Positions 1 to 5,662 are shown, counted from the stretch's first letter. The stretch is 7,267 nt of DNA from Clostridiaceae bacterium (GCA_904501895.1 CAJGCX010000087.1:1-7267); one strand, 5' to 3'. Program-made: numbers and translations. Notes: generated by a model from the letters alone, not told the origin.

Positions 1-951
1 AACAGCCTTGAGCTGCATCTTAGCTGAGAAACCATAGCTGATTTCAAGTGACTTGAGGTTGTCACCGTCAGCAACTGCTACAAGAGTAACATCTGTGTAC
101 TGAACATCTGTGCTGTTAACCTTAATAAGAGTTGTAAGTGATGAAATGCCATCAACAACTTCCTGATGTGTGAAGAAGTCATTTGTTGCACGGCTCATTG
201 CATTCTTGCCATCCTTCTGAGGATTTGCAAAGTTACCAAGCTTAACTGTAAACTTGTTGCCGTTAGCTGTTGCTTCCTTAATGTCAGCTGCTGTGAGGCT
301 CATTGCCTTAAGAGCATACTGCTTGTTCATGCCTTCAGGAATAACACCGTTCTTAACTTGGCCGTCTCTGTTACCGATTCCGAGGAAGCCACCAACAACA
401 GAGTCAAGAGATGCGTTTTCGTCAATACCCTTGATGATGCTGTTAAGTGTATCTGTTGCATTACCAACGTCGATAGCACCGTCAGGTGTGTATGCACATA
501 CACGAGCGAACTTGTAGCTCTTCTTAGCTGCAGCTGCTGTCCACTTGTTGAACATTTCATGAGCATTAGCCTTTGAGAAATCTGCAGGAGCTGAACCAGC
601 GTCATCACCAGCAGGAACGTCTGTTGAATCGTCTGCAGGAGCATCTGTTGTGTCATCTGCAGGAGCGTCAACTGTTGTATCGTCACCAGCAACATCGCCT
701 GATACATCACCTGAAATATCGCCTGATACATCATTATTTACGTCACCTGAAACATCGCCTGACTGTACATTTGAGCCAGCTGCTTCAAGAGCTTTTTCAG
801 CTGTTGACTTACCGAGTGAAACAACACCGAATGTAAGTGCAAAAGCGAGTACGATTGCTAAGAACTTAACGAAGTTCTGTGATTTCTTTTCTTTTTTAAT
901 TGCCTTAACTTCTGCCTGTTCAGGAGTTAAAGGTGCCTTTGATTTTGCCAT
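1..951 (-). CDS. Membrane-anchored extracellular protein with repeat linker, unknown function (paralog A, 3' end missing)
   Basis: The frame is open from ATG at 951 to the window edge, giving 317 residues without a stop. By alignment with its upstream paralog about 20 C-terminal residues are missing. Residues 1-26 are charged and lysine-rich, 27-47 form one hydrophobic segment, and 60-125 are an Asp/Ser/Thr/Ala/Pro-rich linker. From about 126 there is a folded-looking ectodomain. There is no lipobox, and the long charged N-terminus favours a signal anchor over a cleaved signal peptide, so the bulk should lie outside the cell (inference). Blocks shared with the 992-2032 product include DVGNAT.TLN (161-170), DENASLDSVVGGFL (177-190), GQVKNG (197-202), the T.ADIK segment (220-225) and KDGKNA..-ATNDF (246-259). 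A ribosome binding site lies 9 nt upstream, and the gene starts 40 bp after the paralog's stop, so the two are probably cotranscribed. Codons favour AAG, AAC and TTC, as in highly expressed genes. I do not recognise the family; substrate binding or a wall/surface role is possible but unproven. Confidence 0.85.
   Translation of the reverse strand, partial: MAKSKAPLTPEQAEVKAIKKEKKSQNFVKFLAIVLAFALTFGVVSLGKSTAEKALEAAGSNVQSGDVSGDVNNDVSGDISGDVSGDVAGDDTTVDAPADDTTDAPADDSTDVPAGDDAGSAPADFSKANAHEMFNKWTAAAAKKSYKFARVCAYTPDGAIDVGNATDTLNSIIKGIDENASLDSVVGGFLGIGNRDGQVKNGVIPEGMNKQYALKAMSLTAADIKEATANGNKFTVKLGNFANPQKDGKNAMSRATNDFFTHQEVVDGISSLTTLIKVNSTDVQYTDVTLVAVADGDNLKSLEISYGFSAKMQLKAV
610..762 (-). repeat. In-frame tandem repeats encoding the linker of paralog A
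   Basis: Bases 679-762 hold about seven imperfect 12-bp units encoding SGDV-type tetrapeptides (residues 64-91: SGDV, SGDV, NNDV, SGDI, SGDV, SGDV, AGDD). Bases 610-684 hold about three imperfect 24-27-bp units encoding DDTT(V)DAPA-type octapeptides (residues 90-114). The units differ at synonymous sites, so they are not a fresh expansion. The linker is acidic and probably disordered, as expected of a spacer that holds an ectodomain away from the membrane. The paralog has a linker of similar composition but without these clear periods. Confidence 0.8.
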
Positions 952-960
952 AATTAAAAA

Positions 961-968
961 TCTCCTTT
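961..968 (-). promoter_or_regulatory. Ribosome binding site of paralog A
   Basis: On the minus strand this reads AAAGGAGA, ending 9 nt before the ATG at 951. It is close to the Shine-Dalgarno consensus and confirms that start. It lies in the 40-bp gap after the paralog's stop; I see no promoter or terminator in that gap. Confidence 0.8.
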
Positions 969-991
969 CAGATTTTAAAACGCTTTACTGA

Positions 992-2032
992 TTAAGCAAA
1001 GTTTGAGTATGTACATACCATCTTACCAGCGCCGTTACCGTCAACGTTCATACCCATAGCCTTGAGCTTGAGTGAGTTAACTGTCATTGTGTAAGAAATT
1101 TCAACACTCTTAAGAGTATTGTTTTCTACAACTGCAGTAACGAGGATTGCTGTGTAGTCAACGTCAAGTTCGTTGATTGTAACAAGGTTACCGAGTGAAC
1201 CAAGACCATCTGCAACGCCCTTTGCAACTTCGTCTTTTGTGATAAAGTCGTTTGTTACATGGTGAAGAGCGTTCTTACCATCCTTGAGAGGTGTCTTACA
1301 TGCATTAAGCTGAAGCTTATATGTATTGCCTGAAACTACCATATCCTTAATGTCAGCTTCTGTAAGTGTGAATCCCTTGAGGAGGAACTTATCTTCCTTC
1401 ATTCTGCCTTCTGCAGGAAGCTTACCATTCTTAACCTGGCCTTCCCATGCAGGGTCACTTTCAGTACCTGAAATTGAGAGGAATCCACCAACAACAGAGT
1501 CAAGAGTTGCGTTTTCGTCAACCATCTGAATAACCTTGTTGAGTGTACCTGTTGCATTACCAACGTCAAGTTTCTTTGTGAACCAAGATTTTCTTGTCCA
1601 CTTGTAGCTACCCTTTGCAGCCTTTGCTGTTACGTCGTTAAGAAGCTTTGCAACGTCAGCCTTTGATGTAGCAGCTGCAGGAGCATCTGATGTTGTGCCA
1701 TCACCAGTAGCATCATCACCAGCAACTTCGTCATCAGTAACAACATCGTTTGTTGTGTCATCACCAAGAAGGTTTTCGTCCTCTGTGATAGGTGCATCTG
1801 TGCTACCAGAATTGTTATCTGTGCTTGTTGAATTGTTTGTAGCAGGACCTGCAACCACTGTGCCACCCATTGAAGGTGCTGTGTATGCAATTGCTACGAG
1901 TGACCATGCAATAACAACTGCAAGGAACACTGCCAATGCCTTTGTAAATGTTCCGAAGAAAAGCTTGCAGTTAGCAGACTTTTTGTCCATCTTTGCCTGC
2001 ATCTCTTCAGGTGTGTAGTTCTTTTTAGCCAT
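992..2032 (-). CDS. Membrane-anchored extracellular protein, unknown function (paralog B, complete)
   Basis: Complete 346-residue protein, ATG start, TAA stop. Residues 1-30 are a polar, lysine-rich cytoplasmic tail. Residues 31-52 are a single hydrophobic segment. Residues 54-125 are a linker rich in Asn, Ser, Thr and Asp. Residues 126-346 form the ectodomain shared with the adjacent partial gene, with conserved blocks DVGNATGTLN (156-165), DENATLDSVVGGFL (172-185), GQVKNG (198-203), LTEADIK (223-229) and KDGKNA..-VTNDF (250-263). The single Cys at 22 lies before the membrane segment and does not form a lipobox. The gene is first in its unit, with a near-consensus promoter and strong ribosome binding site just upstream, and its codons (AAG, AAC, TTC preferred) match the EF-G-like gene more than murD. 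High expression of an anchored surface protein is inferred. I do not recognise the family; the tandem duplication is the main clue. Confidence 0.9.
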   Translation of the reverse strand: MAKKNYTPEEMQAKMDKKSANCKLFFGTFTKALAVFLAVVIAWSLVAIAYTAPSMGGTVVAGPATNNSTSTDNNSGSTDAPITEDENLLGDDTTNDVVTDDEVAGDDATGDGTTSDAPAAATSKADVAKLLNDVTAKAAKGSYKWTRKSWFTKKLDVGNATGTLNKVIQMVDENATLDSVVGGFLSISGTESDPAWEGQVKNGKLPAEGRMKEDKFLLKGFTLTEADIKDMVVSGNTYKLQLNACKTPLKDGKNALHHVTNDFITKDEVAKGVADGLGSLGNLVTINELDVDYTAILVTAVVENNTLKSVEISYTMTVNSLKLKAMGMNVDGNGAGKMVCTYSNFA

Positions 2033-2040
2033 AATAGGGC

Positions 2041-2048
2041 TCCCCTTT
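2041..2048 (-). promoter_or_regulatory. Ribosome binding site of paralog B
   Basis: Minus-strand AAAGGGGA ends 8 nt before the ATG at 2032, a strong Shine-Dalgarno match that fixes the start. Confidence 0.75.
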
Positions 2049-2065
2049 CAATAATATACATACTA

Positions 2066-2094
2066 AATTTACAACAAAATTCATCAATTGTCAA
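2066..2094 (-). promoter_or_regulatory. Sigma-A type promoter for the paralog pair
   Basis: On the minus strand, a perfect -35 TTGACA (2089-2094) is followed by a 17-bp spacer and a -10 TAAATT (2066-2071, 4 of 6 consensus). Transcription would begin near 2059, giving a leader of about 27 nt that contains the ribosome binding site. It sits in the 70-bp gap after maf, in which I see no Rho-independent terminator, so some read-through from maf is also possible. Confidence 0.75.
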
Positions 2095-2102
2095 TAATTT
2101 TA

Positions 2103-2651
2103 TTACTTTTTTATAATCTTTTTATAAACACTACTTACGGGAAGACCAACAACGTTGAAGTAGTCGCCTTCGATTCCTCGTATGAATTTTGAGGCATAAC
2201 CCTGAATTCCGTAAGCACCTGCTTTATCATAAGGCTCATCCGTGTCAAGATATTCGTTAATTTCCTCGTCAGTAAGAGGATAAAATTCAACTCTTGTTTC
2301 CTCTGCAAAGGTAAGCGAAGTACCGTTACCAATAGCACAGACACCTGTAAAAACAGAATGGACTCTGCCTGAAAGACTTTTTATCATATTATAAGCGTCT
2401 TCTTTATCTTTTGGTTTGCCAAGAATTTTATCGTCAAGCACAACTATTGTATCTGCACCGAGGACAATTTCATCTTCTGCCCTTTCAACTGCAAGGGCTT
2501 TTCGTGCAGCAAGAAAAACTACTGCATCCTCAGGTCGTGTGCCATCAGGAATTGTTTCATCGGCATCGGCAACTCTCACAACAAAGTCGATACCTGCATT
2601 TTTTAAAATTTCACTTCTTCGAGGTGATTTTGATGCTAAAACTAATTTCAT
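2103..2651 (-). CDS. maf: Maf-family nucleoside triphosphate pyrophosphatase (dTTP/UTP type)
   Basis: 182 residues, the usual size for Maf/YhdE proteins, which hydrolyse dTTP, UTP and modified pyrimidine nucleotides to monophosphates in the cytoplasm; some members affect septation. Visible family motifs: SKSPRRSEIL (7-16, phosphate-binding loop), GADTIV (65-70, with the catalytic Asp at 67), LGKP (77-80), RVHSVFTGV (96-104), DEPYDKAGAYGIQG (138-151) and GDYFNVVGLP (162-171). All key residues appear intact. The ATG overlaps the TGA stop of the Nudix gene in an ATGA arrangement (2648-2651), and GAGGG at 2658-2662 sits 6 nt upstream, so translational coupling is likely. Two TAA stops lie in tandem at the end. 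Exact substrate preference cannot be read from the sequence. Confidence 0.95.
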   Translation of the reverse strand: MKLVLASKSPRRSEILKNAGIDFVVRVADADETIPDGTRPEDAVVFLAARKALAVERAEDEIVLGADTIVVLDDKILGKPKDKEDAYNMIKSLSGRVHSVFTGVCAIGNGTSLTFAEETRVEFYPLTDEEINEYLDTDEPYDKAGAYGIQGYASKFIRGIEGDYFNVVGLPVSSVYKKIIKK

Positions 2652-3193
2652 ATTTTACCCTCATTTTTCAGCTGATTGATTTTGAGAATCATTGTCTGGG
2701 TTTTGCTGTCAGGAAGCTCACCGTTCATCACCATCTCAACTGCTTTTTCAAGTGAAATTTTATAAACCTCTAAAAATTCGTCTTCGTCAGGATTCTGCTC
2801 ACCAAATTCCAAATCAGTTGCAAGATACATATGAATAATTTCACCACAATATCCCGGAGTTGGATAAAGTTTTCCAAGGCTCATATATTTACCTGCTACT
2901 GCGCCTGTTTCCTCCTTTAACTCTCTTTTTCCTGCTTCAAATGGGTCTTCGCCCTTTTCAAGCTTACCTGCGGGTAATTCAGTTACAATTTCCATATAAG
3001 GATAACGGAACTGCTTTACAAAATAGAGATTATAATCACTGTCAAGAGGTGCAACACAGACACCACCATTATGCTCAACGATTTCTCGTTTTGCAGTTGA
3101 GCCATTTGGCAAAAGTGCATCGTCAACACGAAGATTTACTATTCTGCCCTGAAATTTATATTCGAAGCTGATTTGTTTTTCTGTTAATTCCAT
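2648..3193 (-). CDS. Nudix hydrolase, ADP-ribose pyrophosphatase (NudF-type)
   Basis: 181 residues from the ATG at 3193, about the size of bacterial ADP-ribose pyrophosphatases, which split ADP-ribose into AMP and ribose-5-phosphate. A full Nudix box (G-x5-E-x7-RELKEETGA) spans residues 76-98 of this start. The Pro of TPGY follows about 15 residues after the box, a feature reported for ADP-ribose-specific members, and an N-terminal dimer-type region (QGRIVNLRVDDALLPNG) precedes it. A GTG at 3202 would add three residues and overlap murD by 8 bp. I prefer the ATG because a GGTGAG motif (3198-3203) lies 4 nt before it, whereas the GTG lacks a convincing ribosome binding site. The stop overlaps maf by 4 bp, and murD ends 1 bp upstream of this ATG, so the genes are an operon. 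Confidence 0.92.
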   Translation of the reverse strand: MELTEKQISFEYKFQGRIVNLRVDDALLPNGSTAKREIVEHNGGVCVAPLDSDYNLYFVKQFRYPYMEIVTELPAGKLEKGEDPFEAGKRELKEETGAVAGKYMSLGKLYPTPGYCGEIIHMYLATDLEFGEQNPDEDEFLEVYKISLEKAVEMVMNGELPDSKTQTMILKINQLKNEGKI

Positions 3194-3194
3194 T

Positions 3195-4484
3195 TTACTC
3201 ACCGTATTTCTTTACTAATTCTTTATAATGTCTGCCTTTTTCTTCAAAGTTCTTATACTCATTATAGCTTGAAGCAGCAGGTGACAAAATGCAGACACCA
3301 TCTTTTTCAGTATTTTCAAAAGCTGATTTTACTGCTTCCTCAAGATTTTCTGCCTTGATGAGATTTTTTCTTGTGCCATTTGCAAGCATCATATCGATAA
3401 TTTTATGGCCTGTGGTTTTTGTACCGATAATGGTAGTTAAATTGCTGTTTTCAAGGTCAACAGCAAAATCGGTATAATCAATTCCTCTGTCTTTACCACC
3501 GATAATAAGTGTATTTGCCTTGATTGCGTTTATAGCACACATAACTGCATGAGGGATTGTAGCAATACAATCGTTATAAAAGGTTATACTATTATATATA
3601 CCAATATTTTCCATTCTATGCTCAATGCCTTCAAAGTCATCGATTGCCTTTTTAGCATTTTCAGCAGTTACACCAAATTTTGATGCTGCAGTATAGGCAT
3701 AAAGTACGTCGTGACGGTTATGTTCACCTGCAAGGTGAATATTTTCGATTTCAAATGGAAGAAAATCATCCTTTTTAACTGCAATCGCATTTGATTTTAC
3801 AGTATTCAAATCAAGATATGGTGACAATCCCTGTGTACCGTTATATATAAATGTATTGTTTCCATTCTGATGTCTTACAATATTAAGCTTGGAATTTACA
3901 TAGCCTGTCATTCCACCCTTGTAGTGCTCAAGGTGTTCTTCGTAAATATTTGTAAGAATTGAAACATCAGGTGAGCTTCTTGTGAATTCAAGCTGGTGTG
4001 AGGACATCTCGATAACTGCGATTTTATCCTCGGTCATTTCCTCAATGTAATCGAGGACAGGAAGTCCCATATTACCCATTAATTCGCAATCAACACCACC
4101 TGCACAAAGCATTTTGTAGGTAAGTGTTGAGGTTGTGGTCTTTCCCTTTGAGCCTGTTACGCCAATTTTCTTACAAGGTGCATATTTTAAAAACATATCC
4201 GTCTGACAAGTAACATATGTATTTTCAGGAACATCAACATTTACAAAGGAAATTCCCGGACTTTTCATTACAACATCGAATTTACCGATATGTGAAAGAT
4301 AATCCTCGCCACAGTAATATTCAACGAAATTGTCATCGATTTTCTGCTCTCTGCCATCGCCGATTCCAAGGATTTTTTCAGGCAGATAACGTCTTATATA
4401 ATTGTATGTGCTTCTTCCCTCACGACCAAAGCCTAAAATCAGCACACTTTTGTCCTTTAAAAATTCAATAATTGGAGGTAACAC
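3195..4484 (-). CDS. murD: UDP-N-acetylmuramoyl-L-alanine:glutamate ligase MurD
   Basis: 429 residues, close to typical MurD length. The cytoplasmic enzyme adds glutamate (normally D-Glu) to UDP-MurNAc-L-Ala with ATP. An N-terminal Rossmann-like domain begins VLILGFGREG (14-23). The ATP loop is GVTGSKGKTTT (108-118); EMSSHQLE is at 159-166; TNIYEEHLEHY at 178-188; K199 in NSKLNI matches the carbamylated lysine; HR in GIEHRME is at 289-290; GGKDRG at 329-334; and SPAASSYNEYKNFEEKG (401-417) is the glutamate-binding C-terminal motif. One deviation: the NDSKATN-type motif reads NDCIATIP (304-311), with Ile for the usual Lys. The start is GTG with GGGAG (4493-4497) 8 nt upstream. The gene follows the membrane protein gene by 18 bp and leads into Nudix and maf, away from any visible division/cell-wall cluster. 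Confidence 0.95.
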   Translation of the reverse strand: MLPPIIEFLKDKSVLILGFGREGRSTYNYIRRYLPEKILGIGDGREQKIDDNFVEYYCGEDYLSHIGKFDVVMKSPGISFVNVDVPENTYVTCQTDMFLKYAPCKKIGVTGSKGKTTTSTLTYKMLCAGGVDCELMGNMGLPVLDYIEEMTEDKIAVIEMSSHQLEFTRSSPDVSILTNIYEEHLEHYKGGMTGYVNSKLNIVRHQNGNNTFIYNGTQGLSPYLDLNTVKSNAIAVKKDDFLPFEIENIHLAGEHNRHDVLYAYTAASKFGVTAENAKKAIDDFEGIEHRMENIGIYNSITFYNDCIATIPHAVMCAINAIKANTLIIGGKDRGIDYTDFAVDLENSNLTTIIGTKTTGHKIIDMMLANGTRKNLIKAENLEEAVKSAFENTEKDGVCILSPAASSYNEYKNFEEKGRHYKELVKKYGE

Positions 4485-4492
4485 AATAACAT

Positions 4493-4497
4493 CTCCC
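4493..4497 (-). promoter_or_regulatory. Ribosome binding site that sets the GTG start of murD
   Basis: Minus-strand GGGAG lies 8 nt before the GTG at 4484, at normal spacing. The nearby ATG at 4492 is in another frame that does not encode MurD, so GTG is the supported start. Confidence 0.65.
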
Positions 4498-4502
4498 GTA
4501 TT

Positions 4503-5192
4503 TTAATTATGTATTAATTCTTTTTCTGTTTTATCCTTAAAATTCAATGCACCTGTTGTTGCAAGAAGCAATACAAGACTCGGAACATAAGCAATCCATG
4601 TAAGTGTAAGTGCAAAATGTGAAAGCTCAGGTGTCATAAAGCTTAATGTAGGGAAGCATCTTATTCCTACACAGGCATCACATACTGCAAGACAGAGCAT
4701 TGAGAACATATAAATGAGGTTTCGTTTTGACGGATGCTTATACATATTTTCACAGGAATGAGCAATGTTTTCACCAATGCAAACTGTATAAGACGGAACA
4801 AGTGCAAACACCACATTGAAAAACGAGCCTATGACTGACAAAATTACTGCTGGAATAATTCTTTTAAGCAGCTCTGCCTTTGTGTGACGTTTTCCGAAGG
4901 ATGTGAGTCTGACTGTATGGAACAATTGGATAATAAGATATGTACCAATACCGAAAAGTGGCTTGTCAACTATAAGGAAAAAACCGTCTGCAATAAGCAC
5001 AAAGCCAAAAATCCACTTGCAAAGATTGTCACTTTTTTCCTTGCCTGCAAAAAGACTTGCAATTGCCATTATCACAACGGAAGCGTATTTAAGGATATTG
5101 GAGAAGCCTAATGTAAAAATATCACTCACAATAAATCCTGCGTAAAGCAATGCAATAACAAGCAAAAAAGCCCATGTCATTGATTTTTTCAT
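4503..5192 (-). CDS. Polytopic membrane protein, possibly YhhN/TMEM86 (lysoplasmalogenase-like)
   Basis: 229 residues from the ATG at 5192. About seven hydrophobic segments are visible, near residues 5-25, 32-49, 58-75, 77-94, 111-133, 158-176 and 193-212, with charged loops between them. Two Asp residues embedded in hydrophobic segments (D69 in LIADGFF and D172 in VCDACVG), together with the following G-x-x-Y-x-x-x-Q-x-x-H pattern (83-92), resemble the layout of YhhN-family proteins, some of which hydrolyse lysoplasmalogens. The similarity is by eye and weak. Plasmalogens occur in many anaerobic clostridia, which makes the idea plausible but not established. The upstream TTG at 5225 overlaps the promoter -10 element and so should not be in the transcript; AAAGAGG (5201-5207) lies 8 nt before the ATG. 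It is first in the unit leading to murD. Confidence 0.8.
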   Translation of the reverse strand: MKKSMTWAFLLVIALLYAGFIVSDIFTLGFSNILKYASVVIMAIASLFAGKEKSDNLCKWIFGFVLIADGFFLIVDKPLFGIGTYLIIQLFHTVRLTSFGKRHTKAELLKRIIPAVILSVIGSFFNVVFALVPSYTVCIGENIAHSCENMYKHPSKRNLIYMFSMLCLAVCDACVGIRCFPTLSFMTPELSHFALTLTWIAYVPSLVLLLATTGALNFKDKTEKELIHN

Positions 5193-5200
5193 ATCCCCAA

Positions 5201-5207
5201 CCTCTTT
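5201..5207 (-). promoter_or_regulatory. Ribosome binding site that sets the ATG start of the membrane protein
   Basis: Minus-strand AAAGAGG sits 8 nt before the ATG at 5192. It supports this start over the in-frame TTG 33 bases further upstream. Confidence 0.65.
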
Positions 5208-5224
5208 AATCAAACATTTATACA

Positions 5225-5253
5225 ATTATACAATTTTTGGAATAAAAAATCAA
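5225..5253 (-). promoter_or_regulatory. Sigma-A type promoter of the membrane protein-murD-Nudix-maf unit
   Basis: Minus-strand -35 TTGATT (5248-5253), a 17-bp spacer and a perfect -10 TATAAT (5225-5230). Transcription would start near 5218, about 26 nt before the ATG at 5192. No other promoter is evident in the short gaps downstream, so this probably serves all four genes. Confidence 0.75.
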
Positions 5254-5321
5254 CAGAAAAAAGTCAGGTGTTTTTTTAATGTGAATTGGAGGTTGTCGGG
5301 GAATTAATATTGTAAGCGTAG

Positions 5322-5341
5322 GGCGGGGGCTTGCTCCCGCC
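5322..5341. repeat. GC-rich hairpin
   Basis: GGCGGG and CCCGCC, extended by G-T and G-C pairs around a TTGC-centred loop, form a compact stem. The sequence after it has no run of T on either strand, so it is not a convincing Rho-independent terminator. Its left arm overlaps the terminal inverted repeat of the composite element. Confidence 0.6.
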
Positions 5342-5373
5342 GTTGCTGTTTAATATGAATTTAAAATAGAAAA

Positions 5374-5458
5374 GTCATTCTGAGGAGTGAAACGACGAAG
5401 AATCTCTGTTCGTTGATATGTAACCTTTGGGGAGATTCTTCGCTACGCTTAGAATGAC
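5374..5458. repeat. Imperfect inverted repeat of the GTCATTCTGAG...GAAGAATCTC type
   Basis: Left arm: GTCATTCT (5374-5381) and GAAGAATCTC (5397-5406). Right arm: GAGATTCTTC (5432-5441) and AGAATGAC (5451-5458). The 10-bp and 8-bp stems pair perfectly, separated by an asymmetric internal loop (15 against 9 nt), with a 25-nt apical loop. From memory, repeats with this wording recur between genes in several bacterial groups; this has not been checked here. Confidence 0.75.
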
Positions 5459-5488
5459 CTGTTTCAATTAGTGTGTTGGTTAATTGAC

Positions 5489-5573
5489 GGCGGGGGTGCG
5501 GGTCTCCGGTGGAGACCTCTGCGAAGCAGAAGCACTGACCGAACCGGCAGGTGAGACCAAGACCCCGCCCTAC
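5489..5573. repeat. GC-rich block with nested foldable arms
   Basis: GGCGGGG (5489-5495) can pair with CCCCGCC (5563-5569), GGTCTC (5501-5506) with GAGACC (5553-5558), and TCTGC (5519-5523) with GCAGA (5527-5531) around a GAA loop. A competing local hairpin, GGTCTCC (5501-5507) with GGAGACC (5511-5517), is also possible. It may be the arm of a mobile repeat or a structured RNA; no promoter clearly directs transcription through it. Confidence 0.55.
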
Positions 5574-5601
5574 CGAGAATTATCATAACCAAAGAGAGCG
5601 A

Positions 5602-5615
5602 CAAATTATAATTTG
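5602..5615. promoter_or_regulatory. 14-bp perfect palindrome, possible operator
   Basis: CAAATTATAATTTG is identical to its reverse complement. It lies 47 bp upstream of the -35 element of the EF-G-like gene. It could bind a dimeric regulator, but AT-rich palindromes also occur by chance. No second copy was seen in this window. Confidence 0.35.
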
Positions 5616-5662
5616 CACAAAAATCGGGTGAAAAATCTGTATAAAAAAACAGTAAAACATAG

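Larger units (their letters stand above)
5318..5573. repeat. 256-bp composite inverted-repeat element (MITE-like or clustered REP-like repeats)
   Basis: The ends are a perfect 11-bp inverted repeat, GTAGGGCGGGG (5318-5328) and CCCCGCCCTAC (5563-5573). Inside are a GC-rich hairpin (5322-5341), a long imperfect inverted repeat (5374-5458), a small one (CAATTA 5465-5470 with TAATTG 5481-5486) and a GC-rich structured block (5489-5573). There is no credible coding frame. The GC-rich blocks stand out against AT-rich flanks. No clear target-site duplication is visible: GAATTA occurs on both sides (5301-5306 and 5577-5582) but not next to the ends. It may be one non-autonomous element or several dispersed repeats inserted side by side; that cannot be settled from one copy. 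Confidence 0.6.

Noticed and set aside
610..762. CRISPR-like array
   Set aside because: The repeats are short, contiguous, imperfect and in frame with a protein linker; there are no spacers.
166..836. Several overlapping open frames on both strands opposite or within paralog A
   Set aside because: They are shadows of the biased, repeat-rich coding sequence. Their translations are Leu/Gln- or Cys/Ser-rich, and the paralog frame is clearly the conserved one.
1956..1985. Lipoprotein signal (Cys22) in paralog B
   Set aside because: The cysteine precedes the hydrophobic segment and lacks an L-x-x-C lipobox context, so lipid attachment there is not supported.
2081..2105. Terminator after maf
   Set aside because: There are only weak AT-only complementarities (AAAATT with AATTTT) and no GC stem with a T-tract; the region is better explained by the paralog B promoter.
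5223..5225. TTG start that would lengthen the membrane protein by 11 residues
   Set aside because: It overlaps the -10 element of the promoter and lies upstream of the expected transcript start; the ATG at 5192 has a proper ribosome binding site.
5322..5341. Rho-independent terminator for one of the divergent genes
   Set aside because: The hairpin is strong, but no T-tract follows on either strand, and neither flanking gene reads towards it.
5301..5582. Target-site duplication (GAATTA at 5301-5306 and 5577-5582) around the composite repeat
   Set aside because: The copies are not adjacent to the inverted-repeat ends (11 bp away on the left, 3 bp on the right), and a 6-bp AT-rich match is likely by chance.
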